Part shown: piece by piece, positions 22,615 to 34,692 of the stretch
How the letters are laid out: each line of letters starts with the position of its first letter
Position numbering within the stretch: the stretch's first letter is position 1
Assembly (NCBI GenBank): GCA_947683625.1
Contig: CANTUR010000836.1
Span: 19,627 to 83,626 of the forward strand
Length of the DNA: 64,000 nt
Source of the DNA: Mallotus nudiflorus
Lineage: Eukaryota; Streptophyta; Magnoliopsida; Malpighiales; Euphorbiaceae
Direction: 5' to 3'
The notes under the pieces: generated by a model
What the model was told of the DNA's origin: nothing
What the model saw: the letters and a program-made list of their open reading frames with translations, nothing else
Databases searched by the model: none
Translations under genes and position numbers: made by a program

Positions 22615-25600
22615 TGTCACGACCCAAAACAGGAGTCATGATCGGCGCTAGGGAACGGGAATTCTTTCGAATCCGGAACCCGTAGCAAGCCTAAAAATAA
22701 AATAAAGCATGCCACAATAACAGTAAAAATATAATAAATGCAGTGGAAAATAAAATCATAAATATTACAATATCATCCATATCAACTGGATTTAATTCAA
22801 AACTCATCACATCACATATATAATCTCATAAATGTATAATCTTTATACAAATCCAGTTTTACTATAAAACATCTCTTTAAAACAAATACTTTAATTCACA
22901 ACTACTGAAAATCACAACTACTGCAGTGTCTAGATAAAATAAATAAGACTCAAGTATACAATTTACATAAAGAAGCCGGGGCGGAAGAAATCCGGCGTAT
23001 CGACCTGCTACTGAGGTCTGAGGAAGTTGACTCTCCTAAAAAATAGTCAACGGAGGGGAGTCAGACCTCACTGAGTGAATTACTATAATATATATACATA
23101 CACACTAAGTGATAATGCATACAGTCAACAGTATATATATATCTAATATATATACAGGCAAATACACACAAATGCAGAAAAATCATTTTTTTTATATATT
23201 TTACTGAAAAATCCCAATTTATGAAGGATCACATAGAACCTTAGAATATCACAACCTCAGAAAAATAGTGTTAAACAACACTCTAGCCATACAGGCTCAC
23301 TGATTCCAAATATATCCACTTAATCCATATGGACAGTAGACTGGCCCCGAGACACTAAGTCAACCGAGCTCCAGCAGTCTGACTGCCAGTGTGATTGGCC
23401 CCGAGACACTTGGTCAACCGAGCTCCAGCAATCACACCCAAACTACATCTCACACATATCAATAATCATAATCAAATCGATATCCACAAATAGTCAGTAA
23501 TAAAGCCTAAATACTATAGGCGTACCGGTACGTACTCGGTCCTAGTGCTGCCCACTAGGTAGCACGTTCTATTGATATCCTTCATTCTTAAATATAAAAC
23601 ATTCATTCACAAAAATAAATGATGAATGGATATAAATGAAATAGCAATATAAACCATATATATACCGAAAATATACCAAACATAAACCAGGTATATTTTG
23701 AGTATATATATGTCAAATAAATCCAATCAAATCATGAATTAAACTAAAAAAATATATTTAAAAACATTTTAAATATATTTTATTAATAAAATATGTATAT
23801 AATTTATTATATACCAAAAATATACCAAAAATATACTTGAATATAAATCATGTCATTTATGCACATTTAGTCAAAATAAAACATGCATTTTCTAAATCAT
23901 GCATCCTAAGCATATATATATAATATAGTAACTCACCTAATGCGCTCCACGAGACAGGTCCGACGGGCCTGGTCCACTAACCCTCGGTCTCGGCGCAACT
24001 AAATAAGAAATAATTAATCGACATCAGAATAACCCTAACAGAAATCCTAGAATTCAATCTAGAGTATTCAACATAGAATCGGAAATTAGGGTTCGACTGG
24101 ATATCACGTTTTACGAGAATTCTACCGAAAATCCGACAGAACCTCCCCTGTAAAACAGACATCTCTCTACTCAAAAGAGTAGAGCCAACCCTGCACAGAA
24201 ACACACTTCAAAAATAAACACCACAATCAATCACAACCCCTCGGTCGGACTCCAGACTACAATCTGTCGACCGGGGTCCACAAACACAGAATATATATTC
24301 AAATATACCAAAAATATCCTTAAATCATAAAAATACATTTCATACGTAGAAATTACATAATAAATCTTGAAACACTGTAAAAACCGATTAAAACTCATTT
24401 TATTAGAAAAACCGTATATTATATATATAATTGAAAATAATTCCCGGAAAATAGTTTTAATTAGTTAAAAATACTAAATATTTTGTAGAAATCATTTTTA
24501 TACCTTAAATAAATATTAAAACCAATTAAATTACATTTTTAGACAATTTAGGGTAAAATTACCAAAATACCCCTATATATATATATATACCTAAATTACT
24601 TCAAAAATTCACCAAAAATCATACAATTATCCAAAATTAATTTTCTCAACATATTTATCAATAATATCAATAATTAAACTCAATTAACCAATTAAATTCA
24701 ATTTAAAACACAATTAACTTAATTTTACAAAATCACATAAACTTCAATAATTAAAAATAAATACTTAGAAATTCATAAAAATTCCAAATAAATTTCTATA
24801 ATTCATTTCAACACCTAATTCAACCATAAACTCCAATTTCATAATTTAAATAATTAATTTCCGAAAATTAGAAAATAATATTAAAATATTCAAAAATACC
24901 CAAAAATCCAAACAACCTCCAAAAATTCTACAAAAATTCATACATGAAGATTAAGCTACCAGGAACAACATTTGTGAAGGAATTTTCCATGAATCATCCA
25001 AATCGAAGCTCAAAAAAATCAAAAACCCAAAGAGGTCGAAACTTTCAAATCGAAACCTAAGCAATTCTAGACCATTTTAGCTCAAACCAAAGCTAGAATA
25101 ACACTCACCGGAGCTCAAGGAGAAGATAGAGACTGGCGGTGTCAAAAACGGTGGCCGGAGGAGGGAGAAACGGCGGTGAGAAGATGGTGGTCGGCGTCGG
25201 GCGGAAGAGAAAGAAGAAGAAGAAGAAAAAGAAAAAGAAAGAAAAGGAAAGAAAAAGAAAAAGAAAAAGAAAGAAAAAGGAAAAGAAAGAGAAAAAAGAA
25301 AAAAGAAAAAAATAAAATAAATTAAAATAATTAAATATTAATAAATAATTAATAATAAAATAATAAATTTTAATAATTTAATAATAAATAAAATAATCAA
25401 ATAATAATAAATAAATAATAAAATATTAGGGTAATAATAAACCCTAATTAAATAAATATACACACACTGACTTTATTTAATAATTTAAAAATATGTATGA
25501 GTTCATGCAAGTCCGTAAATACCTTTAAAATAATTAATAATACATTGTTTACGTGAAAATTTCCCCGAAAATGCAAGTCCCGGGAAAATTTTACGTAAAA

Positions 25601-25739
25601 CACTATATATAAAACACATTAATTAAAATAGGTCTAAAATACATATCAACTCGTAAAAATATCATATAAAATACAGAAATCATTAACTCTGCATATCCCG
25701 GTACTGTGTAAAAATATTTTAAAAACACGGGATATTACA
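22615..25739 (-). repeat. 3' LTR of element C (left copy)
   Basis: 3125 bp, minus orientation. Differs from the right copy at only a small number of positions by eye (for example near 22631, 22707 and 23632). Contains the stem-loop cluster (about 23330-23580) and splice-like sites on the minus strand. Confidence 0.93.
25204..25311 (-). repeat. GA/CT-rich tract in element C LTR (left copy)
   Basis: Over 100 bp of almost pure purine on the plus strand (pyrimidine on the element's sense strand), placed where related LTRs have the TATA block and transcription-start region. The same tract is in the right LTR at about 44458-44566. Confidence 0.9.
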
Positions 25740-25755
25740 GTCTTCCCCCCTTACA
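25740..25755 (-). other. Polypurine tract of element C
   Basis: Minus-strand GTAAGGGGGGAAGAC adjoins the 3' LTR, same sequence and position as in A. Confidence 0.85.
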
Positions 25756-25793
25756 AGAATTCGTCCCCGAATTCTAAAAACAAGATTACAGAA

Positions 25794-27453
25794 TCAGGAA
25801 GGAAAGAGATATGGGTAAGAAGCTCGCATCTCAGCTTCAGTCTCCCACGTATGCTCTTCAACTCTGCCGCTACGCCACAAAACCTTGACCATCGGAATCT
25901 GCTTCGATCGCAACTGTCGAACTTGAAAATCTACGATCGCCACAGGTTCTTCCACAAACGTCAAATCTTCACTCACTTCCACACTGTCAGGTTGTAACAC
26001 ATGTGAAGGATCTGAGATATACTTCCTCAACATCGAGATATGAAATACTGGATGCACTTGTGACATACTCGGAGGCAAATCCAACCGATATGCAACAGTG
26101 CCAATTCTCTCTAGAATCTCAAACGGTCCAATATATCTCGGTGCTAACTTACCCTTCCTGTCAAATCTCATCACACCCTTCATCGGAGATACTTTCAGAA
26201 AAATAAAATCTCCAACCTAAAACTCCATATCTCTGCGCCTAGGATCCGCATAACTCTTCTGTCTGCTAACTGCGGTCTCTAATCTTCGCTTGATCACGGT
26301 GACTTTCTCTACAGCATCCTGAACCATCTCTGGTCCAGTCAAAGCTCTCTCACCGATCTCATCCCAACTCAACGGGGATCTACACTTCCTTCCATAAAAT
26401 GCCTCATATGGTGCCATGCCAATACTGCTATGGTAGCTGTTATTATATGCAAACTCAACAAGTGACAAATGATCATCCCAGCTACCTCCCAAATCCAAGA
26501 CACACATCCTCAACATATCTTCCAGTGTCTGGATCATCCTCTCAGACTGACCATCTGTCTGAGGATGAAAAGCAGTACTGAAATCCAACCTAGTGCCCAT
26601 CGCTTCCTGCAACTTCTGCCAAAAACGAGAAGTAAACACCGAACCTCTATCTGACACAATGGACACAGGTACTCCATGAAGGCATACAATATGCTTCACG
26701 TACAACTTCGCCAATCTAGCAACTAAATATGTGGCTTTCACAGGCAAGAAATGTGCAGACTTCGTCAATCTATCTACAATCACCCAGATGGAATCGTATC
26801 CATCCTTCGAACGAGGTAAACCGACCACAAAATCTATAGCTATCCTTTCCCACTTCCACTCGGGAATAGGAAGAGGCTGAAGCTTCCCAGAAGGCTTCTG
26901 ATGTTCGGCTTTCACTTGCTGACACGTCAAGCACTTAGCAACATAATCAGCAACATCCTTCTTCAATCCATCCCACCAGTATAGATCTCTGATACTGTGG
27001 TACATCTTAGTGACACCTGGATGTACGCTGTAAGCTGTAGAATGTGCTTCCTCTAAAATCTCCCCTCTCAAATCATCCACATCAGGAACACACAATCTAC
27101 CATTGATCCACAACACACCATCATCATCGAGTGTGAAATCAGTGAACTTCCCTGCTCTGACATTCTCTGCAAGCTCTTCCAGAATAGGATCTCGGCTCTG
27201 AGCTGCTTTAATCCTATCCCTCAGTACAGATCGTACTTTAAACTGAGCTAACAGTCCACCTGATCTACTGATCTTCATCATCAGACCTTGATCCACCAAC
27301 AGATGAAATTCCTGGATCAATGGTCTCCTCTCCACACCGATGTGAGCAAGACTACCTGAGGACTTCCTACTCAAGGCATCTGCTACCACATTAGCTTTAC
27401 CCGGATGGTAAAGAATCTCGCAATCATAATCCTTCAACAGTTCCAACCATCTT
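25794..27453 (-). pseudogene. Element C pol, 3' part: end of RNase H, integrase, chromodomain
   Basis: The fragment begins at the RNase H end ([10 protein letters not shown], 27446) and reads open for 409 residues. It has the integrase zinc-binding site (H135, H142, C172, C175) and the catalytic triad D205, D266, E302, with exactly 35 residues between the last two as in functional integrases. A TAG at 26217-26219 (CAG in related copies) interrupts it. The frame then resumes to 25794 with the GPY/F motif (RYIGPFEIL) and a group-II chromodomain near the C-terminus, which in chromoviruses directs integration toward modified chromatin. Element D cuts the RNase H domain at 27453/38558. Confidence 0.93.
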
Positions 27454-30400
27454 TGTCACGACCCAAACTAGGAGTCATGACCGGCGCTAGGGAACGGGAA
27501 TTCTTTCGAATCCGGAACCCGTAGCAAGCCTAAGAAAATAAAATCATACAATAATAATATAAAAGTACGACCAAATTAAAATTTTTCTGAATCAATATAT
27601 AAAATAAATACTCCAAATCCTTTTATAAATGAATACATATTCGTAAAATGTTCAAATAAAAATTCTCAGAGTATTTAATATCCAAACAAAATAATACACT
27701 TCCAATATAGTGACACTACTACTGCAGTTTCTAGAATACAATTCAAAGTTCAGAATATACATTTGCATAAAATAGCCGGGACTGAAGAACACCGGCGAGG
27801 AACTCTACAACTAAGGTCTGACGATATGGAATCTCCTGAAAAAAATAATTGAGGGGGGTCAGACCTCACTGAGTGAATTATTATACTATATATACATGCA
27901 AACTAAACCATAACAATCAGGCATTCTTACATATATATATATGTATATACACACATTTCACACGAATGCCAAACTTTGCTTTTATAAATATACTAAATGT
28001 AGAAAACGTTTGTTTTGATTCATGAAGGATCCATAGAACCCTAAATAATAACAACCTCAAACAATCCCATCATCACTCTAGCCATACAGGCTCACTTGAT
28101 TCCAAATAGAACACTTATTCCAATCTGGACAGCAGACTGGCCCCGAGACACTAAGTCGACCGAGCTCCAGCAGTCTGGCTGTCAGTGTGATTGGCCCCGA
28201 GACACTTGGTCAACCGAGCTCCAGCAATCACACTATCCATCACCTCACATCTCAATCAACCCAATAGATCATTCAATTCACTTATGGATAGTAGACTGGC
28301 CCCGAGACACTAAGTCAACCGAGCTCCAGCAGTCTGACTGTCAGTGTGATTGGCCCCGAGACACTTAGTCAACCGAGCTCCAACAATCACACTATCTAAC
28401 ATACCATTAATCTTAGTCAAATCAATTAAATCAATTATAATCACCCAATTTTAACTCTCACTCAATCCTTATCTAGCGTACCGGTACGTACACGGTTCTA
28501 GTGCTGCCCACTAGGAAGCACGTTCTATTGATATCCTTCACTTCGAATAAATCATTCATTCGAAAAATAATTAATGTAGAACCATATTCATAATAGTAAA
28601 ACCAACCATATATATATATACCAAAAATATACCTAAAATATACCCAGTATATTTCAGGTATATATATATATATAGTCAAATAAAATATGAAATAAACTAA
28701 AGATAAATCATTAATATAGTTAAAAACAATTTAAATGAGTAACAATAATATAACATGCATTATCTTAAAAATATACTTAAATATGCAAAAGATATACCCT
28801 AAGTACTCAAATCATTTAATAAACCATTTATGTATAAATATTCATTTAAATACGTGTTTGTGTTTAACATATATTCACAAATATACTAAAAATAAACCTA
28901 ATTATCTAGCATGCATATATCAAAAATAAATCCTAAATATACCACTAATGTGTTAGGTTTAATTTAATAATAAAACATTTATTTATTCAGAAATAAATAA
29001 AAAATATACCAAAAATAAACTTAAAAATACTTTAAGTGTAGGTTTATAATTTAACATGCAATTATTTAAGAATAAACCTAAAATCTACTGAAACTATACC
29101 TAAAGTATACTAATCATTTAATAAAATAATTATGTCTAAGTGTACATTTTAAACCATGTGTATATTACTCAAATGTATTAAACCTAAACCTAATTGTTTA
29201 ATGTGCATATATCAAACTAACATGCATAATTATTTAATATGCATATATATAAGAATGCAACCCTAGATATACCAAAAATATTATAATTTAAATCATTTTT
29301 TAAAACATACAATGAAAATAAAAAATTCTAAATAATGCACCCTATATGCAGTGCATATATATACAGTATAATAACTCACATGTTAGCGCTCCACGAGACA
29401 AACTCGGCGGGCCTGATCCGTTAGGCCTCGGTCTCGGCGCAGCTAGACAAACAAATGACAACATGAAATCAGAATAAATTTAACAAAAATTCTAAAGACT
29501 CGATCTAGAATTTTAGACACAGCTTTAGAATAGGAATTTGACCGGACATCACGTTTTACGAGAATTCTACCGAAAATCCGGCAGAACCTCCCCTGTAAAA
29601 CGGACATCTCTCTACTCAAAGAGTAGAGCCGGTCCTGCAAAGAAATACACTTCGGAATAAACACAGGATTACAATCAAAATCCCTCGGTCGGACTCCAAA
29701 CTACAATTCACCGACCGAGGTTCACAATTCACAGAATATTTATAAAATATCGAAAATGCCCTTATATAATAAAAATACATTTTATAAATCCAAATTACGT
29801 AATTAACCCTAAAACATACTAAAAATCAATAAAAACCCATTTATTTAGAAAAATAGTATATTATATATAATTTGAAAATAATTTACGAAAAATAGTTTTA
29901 ATTAGTTAAAAATACTAAAAATTTGCAGAAATCATTTTTATACCCTAAATAGCTATTAAAACCAATTTAATTACATTTTTAACCAATTTAGTGTAAAATT
30001 ACCAAAATACCCCTATATATATATATTCACTATAAATGTTCAAAAATTCACCAAAAATTATATAATTACTCAAAAATTAATTTCTCAACATATAATTCAA
30101 TAATATCAATAAATATACTCAATTTACCAATTTATTTCAATTAAACACATAATTAACCCTATTTTTCAAAATCACCTAAACTTAATAAATTCCAAATAAA
30201 TACATAAAAATTCACAAAAATTACAAATAAATTTCTATAATTAATTTCAACTCCTATAATCACCATAAAACACAATTTCATAATTTAATTAATTAATTTT
30301 CGAAAATTAGAAAATAATAATAAAATAATCAAAAATTCACAAAAATTAAAATAAATTCCAAAAATTCTAAAAAAATTACAGCATGTGGATTAAGCTTCCA

Positions 30401-31319
30401 GGAACAAAGTTTCTGAAGGAAGTTTTCATGAATCAATCAAATTGAAGCTAAAAAAAATTCGAAACCCAAAATGGCTGATTTGAAGAAATTGAAACCTAAG
30501 CAATTCTAGACCAAATCAAGTGAAACAAAGCTTGGAATCACACTCACCAGAGCTCAAGGAGAAGATAGAGACTGACGGCATCAAATTTGGTGGCCGGAAA
30601 GTGCTTGGTCGGAGTTAAGTTGATTTTTGGCTCTTTGAAGAAAATCCGGCCAAAACTCACCGGAAAAGAGTGTTTTAGGTGGTGGAAATGGTTGGAGGTG
30701 GAAGAGGAAGGCTGAGAGGCATAGTAACAGCAAGAAAACCAGCTTGAAAGTGGCTGGAAATGGAAGAAAACGTTTTGGGAGGAAGAAGATGAAGGAGGGG
30801 CAAAACTGTAAATAAATGAAAGTTTTGGTTTTTTTGATAAAAATTTATGTATATATGTATATATATATATATTTACACTATATATTATAATAATATAAAA
30901 TTTCACACACATTAAATATACACCACACACATATTTTAATATGTTTAATAATTTATAAACTTAAAATTAATTAATACAAAAATTAAATAATAAATTTAAG
31001 GAAATTAATTAAGCTCTAATTAATTTAAATAAATACACATATATATATTTTATTTTAGCACTTTAAAATTATATATGAGTTCATGCAAATTCATAAAACT
31101 AGTCAAAATAAATAGTATTAATTTATTTACGTGTCAATTTCCCCGAAAATATAATTTCCGGGAAAATTTTACGTAAAGTACTTAAAATAATATAAAATAA
31201 TTAAAATTAGCTTTAAACAAACAACAAACTCATAAAATATCATAAATATATATACAAAAATTATTAACACTGCATATCCCGATGCAGTATAAAAATATTT
31301 AAAAATTCGGGATATTACA
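27454..31319 (-). repeat. 3' LTR of element D (left copy)
   Basis: 3866 bp, longest LTR here. Extra length comes partly from doubling of the tandem stem-loop block: GGCCCCGAGACACT occurs four times (about 28138, 28191, 28299 and 28351) where other LTRs have two. Also contains the CTCTACTC/GAGTAGAG stem with a 3-base loop (about 29609-29628). Confidence 0.93.
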
Positions 31320-31334
31320 GTCTTCCCCCCTTAC
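31320..31334 (-). other. Polypurine tract of element D
   Basis: Minus-strand TAAGGGGGGAAGAC next to the 3' LTR, intact although the neighbouring coding sequence is eroded. Confidence 0.85.
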
Positions 31335-34300
31335 AAGAATTCGTCCCCGAATTCCAAAAAGAAAATTACAAGATCAAGAAAAAAAAGAGATACGGGTAAG
31401 AAGCTCGTATCTCAACTTCAGTCTTTTACGTAAGCTCTTTCACCTTGTTGCCACGTCACGGAACCTTGATCATCTGAATCTAATTCGAACATAACTATCG
31501 AGCTTGATAATTTACAATTACAACTGATTCCTTCTCAAACTTCAGATCTTCATTCAGTTCTATATTGTTCAACGCGTCTCATCACACCACTTTTCGAAGA
31601 CATTTTCAGAATTACAGTCTTCGATCTGAAACTCCATATCTCTGCATCTAGGATCCATATCGCTCTTCTGATCACAGTAACTTCTTCGCTGTATTCTGAA
31701 CCATCTCATATCTAATTAAGACTTCTTTCCATAAAAGCTTCAGGTGGTGTCATTCCAATACTGCTATGGTAGCTGTTATTATAAGCGAATTCTATAAGTA
31801 GCATATAATCAACCTAGCTACCTTCTAGATCCAAAACACACATCTTCAACATACTGTTTAGTGTTTGGATCGTCCTCTCAGACTGTCATCTGTCTGAGGA
31901 TGAAAAGCAGTATTGAAATCCAATCAGGTGTCTATTACTCTCCATAATCTCTGCCAAAACCAAAAGGTAAACACTGTACCTTTACCATATACAATGGACA
32001 CAGGTAGTCCATGCAGGCACACAATATGCTTCATATGCAGCTTAGCCCACTTAGCTACTGAATAAGTGGCTTCCACTAGCCAAAAATTAGCTGACTTGGT
32101 CAATTTGTCTATAATCATTCCAACGAAATTATATTCACCCTTCGAACGAGGTAACAACCACAAAAATTACCACAATTCTCTCTTATTTCCACCCAAATTC
32201 AAAAGAGATCAAAACTTCCCAGAAGACTTCTGATATTCAGCTTTCACCGACTAGCAATTTTGACACTTAGAAATACAATCAGTCACATCCTTCTATAATC
32301 CAACCCACTAGTATTGATCCTGAATATTTTGATAATTCTTGGTAACCATTTGGATGTACACTGCAAGTTCACTTCCACAGCTTATATAGAATCCCGTTCT
32401 CAGATTACAACATCAACCCTGTATCATTAACTTGGGCATCTCCTATCAGCAGATCATTCTATGGTGATATGCCATGATGACATGCTATGATGAATGTCAT
32501 GATGAGATGATCTAATGAAATGTTATGATGAAATGCTAGAATGAAATGTCGTGATGAAATGCTGTAATGAGATGCTATGATGATATGATGAAATGTTGTA
32601 ATGATATCAGGTCTTATCCTCTAAAGTTCACGTAACCCTCAGATCAATCAGTCTTCTTCAGTACTTAGAAGCGGTTCTAACAAACATCTATTCACACAAT
32701 CTTCCCATTCTTCTGAGTTATGAGGGTCATAGGAGCTGTAATTCTAGAGAATTCTATTCAGATTTCCTATGATAACCCAATTAAACCCATAAAATTATAG
32801 ATCTCAATGGATTCAGTCAGTCTGGGCCACTCAGATGTTGTTTTGATCTTTTGTGGATCAACTCGAATTCTATCCTTAAATGCCACAATTCTAAAAAAAA
32901 AACAACACTCTCCACCCAATGATCAAACTTCTTGAATTCAGCATAAAGCTGACATTCTCTTAGTGTCTATAGTATAGTCCTCAAGTGATATAAGTGCCCT
33001 TTCATTCACTTCAAATACACTAATATATCATTAATGAAGACTACTACAAACTAATCCATAACTAATGATAACCCGACTTCAAGTCAACTTTAGAAAAGAA
33101 CTGTGCACCCTGTAGCTGATCAAACAGGTCATTTATCCTCAAAAGAGGATACTTTTCCTTCACTGTTACCCTGTTCATCTCTCTACAGTCAATGCATAGT
33201 TTCAAGGTACCATCCTTCTTCCTTACAACAGGACTAGCACACCCCGAAGAGAAACATAAGGTTTGACAAAACCTTGGTCATACAGCTCTCGTAATTGCTC
33301 CTACAACTCTGCAAAAGTCATTTTGTAGGGCTACGTTGAAATAGGAGTTATATCAGGAACCATATCGATACAGAATTCAATCTCTGTAAATTGGTAAACC
33401 TGGTAACTCACAGGCAATTAAAACATCTGGGAGAGACAACTTCTCCACTGAAGTATACTCAACTAGAGCCAGATATTCTTGACAACCCTTTCACATCTCA
33501 TCAAGATTAATTACACCCAAAAGACTGAATTCATAATAACTCTCTGAGTCTTAATTCTCGATTTAGATGCCAATATATTACGCTTAATCCTGTAACATAT
33601 AATTCCACCAGTCTCCTCCTATACTGTATTACGTCTTCAGTATGACGTATCAGATTGAAGAGTTTACAGGTAATCTTCTCAACTGATTGCTATTCCCTTA
33701 CTCTATGCAATAGCTGATACAGGTAATTATCCTTCCTTAAAGGTGGATGGAAGTATCTTAGAAATCCCCTTTTAACTCAAATTATGTGTTGCAGTCAGAA
33801 CTGACAGCTTGCCATAAGGAATACAAAAGTGCTTCATCTTCATTAGACATTTTCCAATTCCCCCATCAAAGCATATTCAAACAACTGTCAAACTTGATTA
33901 AATGTTATCAAGCTTTTATTAATCTCGGCTATCCTGGCCATAATTGTTGCACGTTCAAGTCCAAAAGGAATGCTTATATTACTTACAATGACTACCTTAA
34001 CCCTTGAGTTATAGTTGCCTCTAACCTACCCCTATACTAGATAGGTGTAGTAGGGCTGGAACTATAACCACAACTAGAACTTGAAAAGACTGATTATCAA
34101 TATTGTCTCTAGAGAAGAAACAATTCACATTCACTGCGCTGAAAAGATATAGAAATCAACAGAATTCAGAATATAGCATATACGCAGAATTGACATGTCT
34201 CAAGTTCTCGGTTGAAAAAGAAATTACATCTGCTGAACGATCGAAGGTATCAGCACCGCATCCTGTAAAACTCTTGTTGCAGAAGCAACATCATTGCAAT

Positions 34301-34676
34301 GCTAAGCCACCAGCTCCTCATTCAGTTATTCCCATTGTCAACAGTGATCATCAGGCCTTCTAAATCCATCTCTACCCCTACGCCTAACAGGATGCATAGG
34401 GGGTAGAACCTCGTGCTCAGAAGATCAACTATCATCGATCTCATCGATCGATGGAGCGACTCACGCTCAAGGCAATCAGCAAGGAGCAAAAATAAACAAA
34501 TAGTTCAAACAATCACAAACATCAACAGACATCCTAACGGTTACGCGAAATTCCTAATGCAAGGAAGACTTTTCAAAGACATGACCGAACCTAATTCACT
34601 GCAGTAGTTTAATAGAAAACATAACTTCGAAAACTAGGGCCACAACTCAAACAACTAAGCCCTGACACAGAACTCA
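31335..34676 (-). pseudogene. Eroded gag-pol interior of element D
   Basis: Minus-strand pieces still align with element C in order: chromodomain end (about 31380-31510), integrase (about 31690-32310, including a stretch from 31924 to 32163 with recognisable core motifs but many changes), reverse transcriptase (about 32780-33340, with an internal deletion of roughly 140 bp) and a short piece like the gag start (about 34423-34480) whose ATG is gone. RNase H, protease and most of gag are missing or unrecognisable. Stops and indels are frequent throughout. The apparent short open frames on the plus strand (33786-34607) have no recognised similarity. Confidence 0.75.
32459..32610. repeat. ATGATGAAATGCT minisatellite inside element D
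   Basis: About 11-12 imperfect units of 11-13 bp (variants of ATGATGAAATGCT). It sits between the integrase and reverse transcriptase remnants, where RNase H would be expected. No counterpart in A or C. Confidence 0.8.
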
Positions 34677-34690
34677 GCTCTGATACCAAC
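34677..34690 (-). other. Primer-binding site of element D
   Basis: Minus-strand TGGTATCAGAGC, two to four bases from the 5' LTR (right copy, starts 34693). Single copy and intact. Confidence 0.88.
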
Positions 34691-34692
34691 TT

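Noticed and set aside
28096..28368. 90-residue frame with repeated WPRDTKSTELQQS-like units (also 35335-35607)
   Set aside because: A by-product of the tandem stem-loop units of the D LTR, antisense to the element.
28096..28393. CRISPR-like alternating repeats
   Set aside because: Only four units, paired in two blocks with uneven spacing, inside a plant LTR; explained by stem-loop duplication.
33786..34607. Three plus-strand open frames in the D interior as a captured gene
   Set aside because: No recognisable domains, and the right-hand part aligns in antisense with the gag start of C.
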